This document shows positions 43,428 to 52,463 of a stretch of DNA of 60,923 nucleotides, piece by piece (position 1 is the stretch's first letter; every line of letters starts with the position of its first letter). A program made the position numbers and the translations under genes. The notes below the pieces were generated by a model that searched no databases, had not been told where the DNA came from, and worked only from the letters and a program-made list of their open reading frames with translations. The DNA is taken from contig NZ_SPQS01000030.1 in NCBI RefSeq assembly GCF_004570865.1, positions 1 to 60,923 on the forward strand, read 5' to 3'. This DNA comes from Bradyrhizobium frederickii (GTDB lineage: Bacteria > Pseudomonadota > Alphaproteobacteria > Rhizobiales > Xanthobacteraceae).

Positions 43428-44491
43428 CTCGTCAGCTTGATGTTGAGATTGCCTGGCCATTGCGCGGCCGGATCGAGCTGCACATAGGCCATGCCCGGCA
43501 GGCCGGTCTTCACCTGCTCGATGTGCTGGCGCAGCAGCTCGGGCGCGACATGCGCCTTGATGCGGAACATCAGCTTCTGGCGTTCCTCCTCGGTCTCGAC
43601 GGTCTTCGGCGTGAATTGCGCGACGTCGGCGACGAAAGTCGCCTTGGCGGGGATCACGTATTGCGGAATGGCGTCGAGCACGAGACGGACGTCGGCGCCG
43701 ATCGCGACCCGGCCGGCAGCGGCCGTCGGCAGGAAGAACGTCATGTAGACGTCGCCGAGATCGACCATGTTGAGGACGCGGCCGCCGGCGGCGAGCACCT
43801 CGCCGGGCTGCGACACGCGATATTGCACGCGACCGTCGCGCGGCGCCTTCAGCACGCTGTCATTGAGGTCGGCATTGATGCTTTCGATCGCGGCCCTTGC
43901 CGCGTCGACGGCGGCGCCGGCGTCGATCACCATGGCGCGGGCGGAACTGATCGCAGCCTCGGATGCCGCGACCTGAGCGTGGGACGCGGCCAGCGCCGCC
44001 TTTGCCGTGGCGTTGGCGGAGCGGTCGTCGTCCAGGACCTGCTGCGCCACCGCACTCGTCTTGATCAATTGCTCGGAGCGGTCGAGCTTGCGGCTCGTGG
44101 TGTCGAGCTGGGCGACGCGCTGGTCGACCACGGCCTCCGCGGCCTTGCGTTCGGCCTCGCGCTGGTTCACCAGGCTCTTCGCGGTCTCGACATTGATCGC
44201 GGCGCGCTGCAGCTGCGCCTCGGCCTGGCGGCGCTGCGCCTGCAATTGCTCGGTGTCCATGCGCGCCAGCACCTGGCCCGCGCGGACGAAGTCGCCTTCG
44301 CCAACCAGGATCTCGCGGATCCGGCCCGGCGTCTTGGTCGCGATGTCGATTTCGACCGCTTCGATGCGGCCGTTGCCGCGGGCGAAGCCTGCCGGCAGGG
44401 TGTTGGTATCGCGGTGCTGCCAATAATAGTAGGCGCCACCTGCAACGAGGACGGCGATCGCGGCGATGACGCGACCCGGAGTGAAGTTCAT
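43424..44491 (-). CDS. HlyD family efflux adaptor
   Basis: This 355-residue membrane fusion protein has an N-terminal helix (residues about 7-23), a lipoyl half domain (IATKTPGRIREILVGEGDFV), a long coiled coil (about 70-200) and the second lipoyl half (VLKAPRDGRVQYRVSQPGEV). It heads the operon with the RbbA-like fusion and permease, resembling YhiI. Start choice is uncertain: ATG at 44491 gives the expected short leader, while in-frame ATGs up to 44572 exist and none has a good ribosome binding site. Confidence 0.87.
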   Translation of the reverse strand: MNFTPGRVIAAIAVLVAGGAYYYWQHRDTNTLPAGFARGNGRIEAVEIDIATKTPGRIREILVGEGDFVRAGQVLARMDTEQLQAQRRQAEAQLQRAAINVETAKSLVNQREAERKAAEAVVDQRVAQLDTTSRKLDRSEQLIKTSAVAQQVLDDDRSANATAKAALAASHAQVAASEAAISSARAMVIDAGAAVDAARAAIESINADLNDSVLKAPRDGRVQYRVSQPGEVLAAGGRVLNMVDLGDVYMTFFLPTAAAGRVAIGADVRLVLDAIPQYVIPAKATFVADVAQFTPKTVETEEERQKLMFRIKAHVAPELLRQHIEQVKTGLPGMAYVQLDPAAQWPGNLNIKLTR

Positions 44492-44737
44492 CTGTTCAAA
44501 ACGCCGTGCGGCGGCGCCCATTGTGAGAGACATGCGCCCGGCCGCTGATCGCGCGAAGGGCGGCCTCAACATTGCAGCGAATTTTGCATCGCAACTTGAT
44601 GCAGATCAGATGGCGGCGCGAGGCGTCCTTGCCTCTATTTTGGGCTGCGCGGCGTCGTTGCCGCTCGTCCGCCCAGATGGATCAAGCGGACGAGCGGGCT
44701 TGCTGAACGGATTGCGATCGGCTCGATCCCCGCCGCC

Positions 44738-45057
44738 TCACTTCAGGCAGCCGCCATCCTTCAGCGGGCGACGCCCTCGGTCTCCCACCATTTGCGGGCG
44801 ATGGTGGAGGCGACGTCGGGCTTGTTGAGAACGTCGGCCGAAACCATGTCGATCGGCTTGCCGAACATCCGGCCGCCGAAATCCTCGATCGCCAGCTTGG
44901 TCGCCTCGACATTGCCCATGCCGCCAATGTCGGAATAGACGGAGGAGAGGTTGGAGAGCACTCCGATCTTGAGCGGCGCCTGCTGGGCGAGGGATGGATT
45001 GATTGCGAACGATGCGAGCCCGGCCGCGAAGGCGGCAAGCACAATAGTCCGGCACAT
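44738..45057 (-). pseudogene. Remnant of a branched-chain amino acid ABC transporter binding protein
   Basis: It begins with a signal peptide (MCRTIVLAAFAAGLASF, cleavage near LAQQA) and the LivK-like start PLKIGVLSNLSSVYSDIGG through ASTIARKWWETEG, about 95 residues. It then stops at 44761. In another frame directly behind, GRRPLKDGGCLK and a stop at 44738 look like the normal C-terminus of this family (usually ending in GGC and a few residues). About 290 internal residues are missing, so this is a deletion remnant with a frameshift at the joint. No permease genes remain nearby. Confidence 0.7.
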
Positions 45058-45265
45058 GGCATTTCGTTTGAATTTATAGTTGGTGCGCCGGTTCAGATTG
45101 CCTCGGCGAAATTGCAATTCTTGCGTGACGGCGCCGCGCATGCGAGCCGAATTGACGCGGCCCATCGCGCCGACTAGGTTTCGCGCAAACATCAAAAGCC
45201 CGCGAATGCAACGGCCTGGCCAAGCTCCGCGGATATCCGGCAGATTGCCAATTCAGGGGACGGAA

Positions 45266-46879
45266 ATGACCGCAGACATTGCAGCCACCATTTCGAAGGC
45301 GCGCGAGCATTCCATCGGCGATCTGCTGCGCCGCTCGGCGGGACGCGAGCCGGACAAGCTCGCGGTGAGCTGCGGCGACGTGAGCTGGAGCTTTGCCGAG
45401 ATGGATGCGATCTGCAACCGGCTCGGCCGCGGCTTGCTCGGCCTCGGCGCCAGCAAGGGCGATCGCATCGCGGTGCTGTCGCGCAATTCGCACGCCTTCG
45501 CCGCGCTGCGCTTTGCGGTGGCGCGGATCGGCGCCGTGCTGGTGCCGATCAATTTCATGCTCAATCCGGACGAGATCAATTTCATCCTGAAGAGCTCCGG
45601 GGCGAAGCTGCTCGCGGCCGGTCCCGATTTCGTCGAGCCCGCGCGCGCAGCCAGCGCCAAGGATTGCGCGGTCGAGAACATGATCTGGCTGCCGGGTGAG
45701 GATCCTGCGACCGCGCCCGCGGGCCTCACCACCTTCGACGATCTGCTTGATGCCGACGGCTCGTTCCTCGAAGCGTCGGTCGACAGCCGCGATCTCGCCC
45801 AGATCGTCTACACCTCAGGCACGGAATCCCTGCCCAAGGGCGCGATGCTGACCCATGAAGCCGTGATGTGGCAGTATGTCAGCTGCATCATCGACGGCGG
45901 CATGAGCGTGGAGGACAGGTTCCTGCACGCGCTGCCGCTCTATCACTGCGCCCAGCTTGACGTGTTCCTGGGACCGCAAATCTATCTCGGCGCCTCCGGC
46001 GTCATCACCGGCAAGCCGACGGCCGACAACATTCTGGCGCTGATCCAGGCGCACAAGATCACGTCCTTCTTCGCGCCGCCGACGATCTGGATCGCGATGC
46101 TGCGCTCGCCGAACTTCGACAAGACCGATCTGTCGACCCTGCAGAAGGGCTATTACGGCGCCTCGATCATGCCGGTGGAAGTCCTGCTCGAGCTTCAGCG
46201 TCGCCTGCCTGCCGTAAAATTCTGGAACTTCTACGGCCAGACCGAGATCGCGCCGCTCGCGACCGTGCTGCGGCCGGAAGACCAGCTCCGGAAAGCGGGT
46301 TCGGCCGGCAAGCCCGTGCTCAATGTCGAGACGCGCGTGGTCAACAATGCGATGGAGGACGTCAAGGTCGGCGAGGTAGGCGAGATCGTGCACCGCTCGC
46401 CGCATCTGCTGTCCGGCTATTACAACGATCCCGTGAAGACCGCGGCGGCGTTTGCCGGAGGCTGGTTTCACTCCGGCGATCTCGCCACCGTCGACGACGA
46501 GGGCCACATCACCGTGGTCGACCGCGTCAAGGACATGATCAAGACCGGCGGCGAGAATGTCGCGAGCCGCGAGGTCGAGGAGATGGTCTATCGCATTCCC
46601 GCCGTGTCGGAGGTCGCCGTGGTCGGCCTGCCGGATCCGCGCTGGATCGAGGCGGTGACGGCCATCGTCGTGGTCAAGAGCGGCGAAAAGCTCGACGAAG
46701 AAGCCGTCATCAAGCATTGCGCCGCCCAGATGGCGCATTTCAAGGTGCCCAAGCGCGTCATCTTCGTCGATGCCTTGCCGAAGAATCCGAGCGGCAAGCT
46801 GCTCAAGCGCGAGCTGCGCCAGCGCTTCGTCGGCGGCGAGACGCTGGACAAGGCTGTGCAGAAGAGCTTTGGCACCTGA
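45266..46879 (+). CDS. Fatty-acyl-CoA synthetase (ANL superfamily)
   Basis: This 537-residue AMP-forming ligase has the P-loop-like YTSGTESLPKGAMLTH (near residue 178; Thr-rich motif with Glu in place of the common Thr), FYGQTEIAP, the ATP aspartate in HSGDLATVDDEGH and the C-terminal hinge VDRVKDMIKTGGENV. The catalytic lysine is in NPSGKLLKREL. It would activate a carboxylic acid to its CoA thioester; the chain length is not predictable. The ATG at 45266 has GGGGACGG upstream, and the longer frame from 45080 overlaps the divergent remnant. The AraC regulator downstream is convergent. Confidence 0.9.
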   Translation: MTADIAATISKAREHSIGDLLRRSAGREPDKLAVSCGDVSWSFAEMDAICNRLGRGLLGLGASKGDRIAVLSRNSHAFAALRFAVARIGAVLVPINFMLNPDEINFILKSSGAKLLAAGPDFVEPARAASAKDCAVENMIWLPGEDPATAPAGLTTFDDLLDADGSFLEASVDSRDLAQIVYTSGTESLPKGAMLTHEAVMWQYVSCIIDGGMSVEDRFLHALPLYHCAQLDVFLGPQIYLGASGVITGKPTADNILALIQAHKITSFFAPPTIWIAMLRSPNFDKTDLSTLQKGYYGASIMPVEVLLELQRRLPAVKFWNFYGQTEIAPLATVLRPEDQLRKAGSAGKPVLNVETRVVNNAMEDVKVGEVGEIVHRSPHLLSGYYNDPVKTAAAFAGGWFHSGDLATVDDEGHITVVDRVKDMIKTGGENVASREVEEMVYRIPAVSEVAVVGLPDPRWIEAVTAIVVVKSGEKLDEEAVIKHCAAQMAHFKVPKRVIFVDALPKNPSGKLLKRELRQRFVGGETLDKAVQKSFGT

Positions 46880-46955
46880 GCGGGAGCGCTTCCCCGGACG
46901 CGCTGCGCCTGATGCAGCAGGGAAGCCATTTCGGCAAGATCGTGGTCGAGTTCGC

Positions 46956-47906
46956 CTAGCCGGCCTCGCCGGAAAGCTTCCGGACGTCGTCCGGGGTCTG
47001 TCCGAAGCGGCGGCGAAACGCGCGATGGAAATAGGAGACGTCGTGGAAACCCGCGAGCTGGGCGATCTCGATGATCTTGCGGGTGCGCATGGCGGGATTT
47101 CGAAGTAGCCGCTCGGCGCGCAGCAAGCGTTGCTCCAGCACGAAGCCGCTATAGGTGATGCCGGCCTGCTCGAACAGCAGCTGGATCGTACGTGGGCTGA
47201 TTCGATGAGCGGCCGAAAGACCGGTGAGCGACAGTCCGGGGCTGTCCAGCTGCGCCAGGATCTCGGATTTGAGAGTCTCGAAGCGAGCTGCCGTAAGGCC
47301 GCGCATGCGGGCTTCTTCGGCGACATCGCCGCGGGCTCCGATCATCAGCACGGCGAGGTCGAACAGATGCTGCGACACCGCGTCGAGCTCTGCGGGTGCG
47401 AGCTTGCCGGCATGCGCTTGCGCAAGGTCGTAATACCTCAGGAACATCGACGTGATCGGATTGGCGCCGGAGATCGACTGCGCGATCAGGTCTTCGGCAT
47501 TCGGGCATGCGCGCAGCAGCGCCTTGCGCGGCAGCAGCGCGGTCTGGAAATTGCCGTGCGCCGTCTGGGTGATATGGGCGCCTTTGATCGAGGGGTCGCC
47601 GATGGTGATGTCACCGGCGGCGATCTCCAGCGGGCGCTTTCCCATGGCTCCGCTCAACGCCGAATTGGGCGAGGTTGTAATCACCAATTCGTCGTTCGTC
47701 CCCAATGACACGAAAGACATTGGGGTGCCGAAGGAGGCCGAGAGCCTGATACGGGGAAGAATCGAAGGCACAATGGTCCGGTGGACTCGCCCGTCGCCGA
47801 CCGGCACGAAATCGACGTTCGCCACCTGGCGACAGAACTGCTCGCGCCATCTTTCGTAGGCCGGACCGTTCGGATCGCCATCGAATGAGAGCTGAGGCTG
47901 GGTCAT
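46956..47906 (-). CDS. AraC family transcriptional regulator
   Basis: This 316-residue regulator has an N-terminal ligand/cupin-like domain (about residues 20-200, AraC-binding-like) and a C-terminal double helix-turn-helix (about 215-310). The HTH includes GLSAAHRISPRTIQLLFEQAG and IAQLAGFHDVSYFHRAFRRRFG. The ending GQTPDDVRKL is the family signature. The target is unknown; neighbours are an acyl-CoA ligase and an MFS transporter. The start at 47906 (MTQPQLSFDG) is preferred to frames extending through the MFS gap. Confidence 0.88.
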   Translation of the reverse strand: MTQPQLSFDGDPNGPAYERWREQFCRQVANVDFVPVGDGRVHRTIVPSILPRIRLSASFGTPMSFVSLGTNDELVITTSPNSALSGAMGKRPLEIAAGDITIGDPSIKGAHITQTAHGNFQTALLPRKALLRACPNAEDLIAQSISGANPITSMFLRYYDLAQAHAGKLAPAELDAVSQHLFDLAVLMIGARGDVAEEARMRGLTAARFETLKSEILAQLDSPGLSLTGLSAAHRISPRTIQLLFEQAGITYSGFVLEQRLLRAERLLRNPAMRTRKIIEIAQLAGFHDVSYFHRAFRRRFGQTPDDVRKLSGEAG

Positions 47907-48109
47907 CGATCGCGGGAAGGTTGCCGTTTCATTGCGGTGAGCATTTTCGTCGGGGTCGCCGGGGGCGGCAACCAGAAAAACGCTGGATTGCGCGAAAAGC
48001 CACTCGCAACTGCGCGCTGAGCCAGCGACCAGGTGCCGCAGCCTGCTTGTGGGCGCAGATCGAAGGCGGACCCGTTGCGTCGCGACCTCCTGTACGGCGA
48101 TGTCAAAGC

Positions 48110-49312
48110 TCAGTACTTCTTCACCGCCGCCCCGAACGCGAACCACAGCACCATCGACGCGAGGCCAAAGCCGCCAAGCAGCAGGAAGGTCGGCCCGTAG
48201 CCGATCCATTGTGCGATCCAGCCGCCGAGCGCGGGACTGAGGCTGGCGCCGACGCCCTGCACCGTGATCACGGCGCCCTGGCCGAGATTGATGCGACCGG
48301 TGCCGTTGAGTGCGCGCGCGACCATGCCGGGAACGGCGACCGTCTGCAGGCCGGTGCCGATGCCGTCGAGCACCTGCATCGGCACCACGCCCCACCATCC
48401 CGTGACGAAGAACGCCAGCACGCCGCGGATGGGCAGGAACATGAAGGAGATCAGGATGACCGGCCAGTAATTGCGCTTGCTCGCGGCCTTCATCGCGATC
48501 AGCGAGGTCACGATCATCACGCCCTGTGCGATCACCACGGTGGTTGCGACGAAGCTCGGGCCGTTGGCCTGTCCCTCGGCGACCGCTGCAAGCCCGTAGA
48601 GCGGGACGATCGCAGCATTGCCGAGATGGAACAGCGCGAGCGCCAGCGCCAGCACCAGCAGGGCGCGGTGCTTGAGCAGCATCGTGAACGCGTCCGGCGC
48701 GCTGTCGGGATCGTCCTCCTTGCAGCCGCGCGCGGCGCGGTCGTCGATCGCCTTGGCAGGGATCATCAGCACGCAGGCGATTGCGATGGCGCCGAAGATT
48801 GCGGCCAGAACGAAGACGGCGACATAGCCGAACTTGTAGCCGAGATAGCCCGACAATGCCGCGCCGACCATGTTGCCGGCGTGGTTGAACGCCTGGTTGC
48901 GGCCGTTGAGCGCGTTGAAGCCCTTTTGTTTGGCGATGCCGAGCGTGATGCCCGTCACCGCCGGCACGATCGCGGCGCTCGCCAGCGATTGCGCGACCTG
49001 GGAGAACGTCACCGCCCAGAAATTCTGCGAGATGAGGATGATGGCGGAGGCGAGAACGACGCAGATGCCGGGAATGACGACCCACAGGCGCTTGTTGCGG
49101 CTGGAATCGATGAAGCCGCCGATCGGCGTCGTGACCAACATGCCGGCGACGTTTCCGATCGTCATCGCGGTGCCGATCAGCCCGGTCGCCCAGCCGCGCT
49201 CCTGGAGGAAGACGCCGACGAACGGGCCGATGCCAGACTGCATGTCGGCCATGAAGAAATTGAGCGCGAACAGAGGCCAGATACGGGACGGGGAGGGAGG
49301 CCGCGATGTCAT
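48110..49312 (-). CDS. MFS transporter
   Basis: This 400-residue permease has about twelve hydrophobic helices in two halves. The loop 2-3 motif appears as GGFIDSSRNKRL (near residue 65), an MFS-A-like variant. The central loop (about 185-205) is charged and has the cysteine CKEDD. The substrate is unknown; the early PLFALNFFMADMQSGIGPFVG resembles rhizobial transporters labelled as multidrug or sugar MFS. ATG at 49312 is chosen; an upstream TTG at 49357 is possible. Confidence 0.87.
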   Translation of the reverse strand: MTSRPPSPSRIWPLFALNFFMADMQSGIGPFVGVFLQERGWATGLIGTAMTIGNVAGMLVTTPIGGFIDSSRNKRLWVVIPGICVVLASAIILISQNFWAVTFSQVAQSLASAAIVPAVTGITLGIAKQKGFNALNGRNQAFNHAGNMVGAALSGYLGYKFGYVAVFVLAAIFGAIAIACVLMIPAKAIDDRAARGCKEDDPDSAPDAFTMLLKHRALLVLALALALFHLGNAAIVPLYGLAAVAEGQANGPSFVATTVVIAQGVMIVTSLIAMKAASKRNYWPVILISFMFLPIRGVLAFFVTGWWGVVPMQVLDGIGTGLQTVAVPGMVARALNGTGRINLGQGAVITVQGVGASLSPALGGWIAQWIGYGPTFLLLGGFGLASMVLWFAFGAAVKKY

Positions 49313-49485
49313 CGATACCCAAGCATGCTGTTCGTCTGTCGTGATCCTGTTGGCCAATCGATCTGGCGTTGATCTGAACGTAACGGGCGCTCGCCGCGTT
49401 GGTTCCCGTCACTCCTGACGCTCATCGACCTTGCTGAAAGCTTGTTCGCAATGTCATCCTGCGATCTTCCCACGGAGCTCGAACC

Positions 49486-50289
49486 ATGCCTCTCTGGACC
49501 TGCGAAACCTGCGGCGCGCAATTCCCGAACGGCGGAAATCCGCCCGCCTCCTGCGTGATCTGTGGGGACGAGCGGCAGTTCGTGAACTGGAAGGGACAGA
49601 GCTTTCTCACGCGCGAGGAGCTGGCGCGGGAGCACCGAGTGGTGGGCCGCGACGATCTTGGCCTCACCGGCATCGGCCTGGAGCCGAGCTTCGCCATCGG
49701 GCAGCGCGCGCTGCTGGTGCCTCAAGGCGACGGTTGCGTGATGTGGGATTGCATTCCGCTCGCAGCCGATGAAGCCATCCAGTACGTCGCAGCCCTCGGC
49801 GGACTGAAGGCGATCGCGATCTCGCATCCGCACTATTACGGCGCGGTCGCCGACTGGAGCGACACCTTTGGCGGCGTGCCGGTCTATCTGCATGCGGACG
49901 ATCGCGCATTCGTCACGCGACCGCATTCTTCGATCGTGCACTGGACGGGCGAAAGCCATCGGATCTCCGACGATTTGCTGCTGCTGCGAACCGGCGGTCA
50001 TTTCGCCGGCGCCACCATGCTGCACTCGGCGCGCAGTGCGGACGGCAGAGGGGCGCTGCTCACCGGCGACATCGCCCAGGTGACGATGGACCGCCGCTTC
50101 GTCAGCTTCATGTACTCCTACCCCAACTACATGCCGCTCAATGCAGCCGCGGTGCGGCGGATCGCGGCAGCCGTCGAGCCGCTCGCCTTCGATCGCATCT
50201 ATGGCGCGTGGTGGGGGCGCAACATCGCCAGGGGCGCCAAGGCCGCCTTCGCGGCGTCGGTTGCGCGCTATCTGGCAGCCATCGCCTGA
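49486..50289 (+). CDS. MBL-fold-like protein with N-terminal zinc ribbon and degenerate metal motif
   Basis: This 267-residue protein starts with a rubredoxin-like knuckle (C6, C9, C23, C26 in WTCETCGAQF and ASCVICGDE). An MBL-like body follows, but the H-x-H-x-D-H motif reads H114-P-H116-Y-Y118-G119, so Asp and the third His are lost. A later GGHFAG and TGDIAQ are kept. It probably binds at most one metal in the hydrolase site. The length is about right for the fold. Convergent and divergent neighbours suggest a single-gene unit. The function is unknown. Confidence 0.8.
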   Translation: MPLWTCETCGAQFPNGGNPPASCVICGDERQFVNWKGQSFLTREELAREHRVVGRDDLGLTGIGLEPSFAIGQRALLVPQGDGCVMWDCIPLAADEAIQYVAALGGLKAIAISHPHYYGAVADWSDTFGGVPVYLHADDRAFVTRPHSSIVHWTGESHRISDDLLLLRTGGHFAGATMLHSARSADGRGALLTGDIAQVTMDRRFVSFMYSYPNYMPLNAAAVRRIAAAVEPLAFDRIYGAWWGRNIARGAKAAFAASVARYLAAIA

Positions 50290-50317
50290 GCCGGATTTAT
50301 CTTGCTCGTCTTAAATA

Positions 50318-50336
50318 ACTGTACTATAAGTACAGT
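50318..50336. promoter_or_regulatory. Candidate operator upstream of the MetX-like gene
   Basis: ACTGTACT-ATA-AGTACAGT is a perfect 8-bp-arm palindrome with an AT-rich setting (TTAAATA before it, ATAAACT after it) resembling a promoter. It lies about 90 bases before the start codon at 50428. No regulator gene is adjacent. Confidence 0.5.
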
Positions 50337-50427
50337 ATAAACTGCGATGACGCAGATGCGAGCCCGGCATGATCGATGCATCGTGGAAGCGCCGCACCCT
50401 GCGGCCGCGTGAGCGGGAGTTGGACGC

Positions 50428-51444
50428 ATGACGGGGCTGCAGGATTACGAGATTTTCGACGCCGGCGACGTCATGCTGCAATCCGGGGCCGTCTTCCCCT
50501 CGCTGAAGCTCGCCTACAAGACCTATGGCACGCTGACCCCGGCCAGGGACAACGTCATCCTTTATCCGACCTCGTTCAGCGCGCAGCATGTCGACACCGA
50601 ATGGCTGATCCGGCCCGACGGCGTGCTCGACCCCACGCGCTACTTCGTCATCATCCCGAACCTTTTGGGCAACGGCCTGTCATCTTCGCCGTCGAATACC
50701 CCCGCGCCATTTCCCGAGGTGACCTATCACGATGCCGTCGCGGTCCAGCACCGCCTCCTCACCGAGCGCCTTGGCATTTCGAAGCTGGCCATGGTCTATG
50801 GCTGGTCGATGGGCGGCATGCAGGCCTATCACTGGGCGGCGCTGCATCCCGAGATGGTTGAGCGCGCGGCCGTGGTCTGCGGCAGTGCGCGTTGCGCGCC
50901 CTACAATTACGTCTTCCTGGAAAGCGTGAAGGCCGCGCTCACCGCCGATCCCGCCTTCCGCGACGGTCGCTTCGCCGAGAAGCCGGTCGCCGGCTATCGC
51001 GCCATGGGGCGGGTCTATGCCGGCTGGGCGATGTCGCACGGCTTTTATCGCGACGAGCTCTGGCGCGAGGCCGGCTTCACCTCGCTGGAGGATTATCTCG
51101 TCCGCACCTGGGACGCGACATTTGCCCGGCGCGACGCCAATGATCTCCTGGCGCAGATCGGCATCTGGCAGAACGGCGATATCAGCCGCTGCGCGACGTT
51201 CGCAGGCGATTTCGATCGCGGGCTGGCGGCAATCAAGGCCCACATGCTGCTGATGCCGGGCGCGACCGATCGCTATTTCGACCTGCGCGACAACGAGGAC
51301 GAGCTCGGCCGGCTGGTGAACGCGAAATCGGCCGTGCTGCGTCCGATCCCGTCGCTGCATGGCCATCGCGCCGGCAACCCAGTCAACAATCCGCGCGACC
51401 AGGCCTTCCTCAAGGCCGAGGTCGCGGCGCTTCTCGGCAAGTAG
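50428..51444 (+). CDS. MetX-like alpha/beta hydrolase (homoserine O-acyltransferase family)
   Basis: This 338-residue protein has the early KLAYKTYGTLTPARDNVILYP of the homoserine acetyltransferase fold, the nucleophile elbow YGWSMGGMQAYHWA (Ser near residue 130), the acid Asp in MPGATDRYFDL and the catalytic His in SLHGHRAGNP. True MetX proteins are longer (about 370-400), so this may be a related esterase or acyltransferase rather than a methionine enzyme. It is followed after 16 bases by a fatty acid desaturase, so they are likely in one operon. Confidence 0.85.
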   Translation: MTGLQDYEIFDAGDVMLQSGAVFPSLKLAYKTYGTLTPARDNVILYPTSFSAQHVDTEWLIRPDGVLDPTRYFVIIPNLLGNGLSSSPSNTPAPFPEVTYHDAVAVQHRLLTERLGISKLAMVYGWSMGGMQAYHWAALHPEMVERAAVVCGSARCAPYNYVFLESVKAALTADPAFRDGRFAEKPVAGYRAMGRVYAGWAMSHGFYRDELWREAGFTSLEDYLVRTWDATFARRDANDLLAQIGIWQNGDISRCATFAGDFDRGLAAIKAHMLLMPGATDRYFDLRDNEDELGRLVNAKSAVLRPIPSLHGHRAGNPVNNPRDQAFLKAEVAALLGK

Positions 51445-51460
51445 GACAGGCATTTCGATC

Positions 51461-52408
51461 ATGACCGATGCGACCGTTTCAGAGCCTGGCCATCGCCTGA
51501 AGCCGCTGACGTCGGCGATGCTGCGCGAATTGTCGGTCCGCTCCGATCTCAGGGGCGCCATGCAGACCCTTGGCCATTATGGCGCGATCGTGCTGGTGGG
51601 CGCGCTGATCTCTGTGGTTTCGTCGAGATGGGGCGTGCTCTGGGCGCTGCCATTGATGGCGGTGCAGGGCTATGTCGTCGCCTTCCTGTTCATGGCGGTG
51701 CACGAGACCGCGCACAAGACCGCGTTCAGGAGCCGCGGCCTCAATCTCGCCGTGGGCCACGTCTCGGCCTTCATCATCGGATTGCCCTACGAATATTACT
51801 GCCTGTTTCACTGGGATCATCACCGCTACACCCAGGATCCTGACAAGGATCCCGAGCTGATCGTCGGGGTGAAACCGACATCCGACACGCAGCTCGCGAT
51901 CGCCTATAGCGGCCTGCTCCAGGTCGCCGGCCGTCTCAGGCTGATGCTCGGCCATGCCATCACCGGCAGCGTCACCGTGCCCTGGATCCCCGAGGGCAAG
52001 CGCGCCGTCATCGTGACGGAGGCGCGAGCCTATGTCGCGCTCTATGCTCTGCTGCTCGCGCTCTCGCTGTGGTTTACGTCAGCGCTGCTGCTCTGGGTCT
52101 GGATCGTCCCGCTCATCATCGGGCAGTTCTTCCTGCGGCCCTATCTCTATGCCGAGCACACCGGTTGCGAGCGCACCCGCAGCGCTTATGAGAACACGCG
52201 CACCACCTACACCGCCGCGTTCGTCAAATGGTTCGCGTGGAACATGCCCTACCATGTCGAGCACCACGCCTATCCCTCGATCCCGTTTCACGCGCTGCCG
52301 AAGCTGAACGCAATCATCGACGGCGAGATCGTCCATCGCGGCCACGGCTACGTCAGGACGACCCGCGAGACCTGGGCTTGGTTTCGCCGGCAGCGGCAGG
52401 CCGGCTAG
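51461..52408 (+). CDS. Fatty acid desaturase family protein
   Basis: This 315-residue membrane di-iron enzyme has three histidine boxes: HETAHK (near residue 80), HWDHH (near 114) and HVEHH (near 267). Four hydrophobic helices flank the boxes. It inserts a double bond or hydroxylates a lipid or related alkyl chain; the substrate is unknown. It is co-oriented with the MetX-like gene 16 bases upstream, which suggests a shared lipid or acyl role. The ATG at 51461 is preferred over a frame from 51359 that overlaps the upstream gene. Confidence 0.88.
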   Translation: MTDATVSEPGHRLKPLTSAMLRELSVRSDLRGAMQTLGHYGAIVLVGALISVVSSRWGVLWALPLMAVQGYVVAFLFMAVHETAHKTAFRSRGLNLAVGHVSAFIIGLPYEYYCLFHWDHHRYTQDPDKDPELIVGVKPTSDTQLAIAYSGLLQVAGRLRLMLGHAITGSVTVPWIPEGKRAVIVTEARAYVALYALLLALSLWFTSALLLWVWIVPLIIGQFFLRPYLYAEHTGCERTRSAYENTRTTYTAAFVKWFAWNMPYHVEHHAYPSIPFHALPKLNAIIDGEIVHRGHGYVRTTRETWAWFRRQRQAG

Positions 52409-52416
52409 GCGCGCGC

Positions 52417-52446
52417 AAAACTCCGGCCGCGGTGCGACCGGAGCTT
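52417..52446. terminator. Bidirectional terminator hairpin
   Basis: AAAACTCCGG, loop, CCGGAGCTTT: stem CTCCGG/CCGGAG (52421-52426 with 52438-52443), flanked by A on the left and TTT on the right, between the convergent desaturase and His-rich genes. Confidence 0.6.
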
Positions 52447-52463
52447 TGTCGTGGAGGCTGGTA

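Noticed and set aside
46956..49412. Single 818-residue frame covering the AraC regulator and the MFS region
   Set aside because: Only its last ~316 residues match a family; the rest is antisense-frame noise through the MFS gene.
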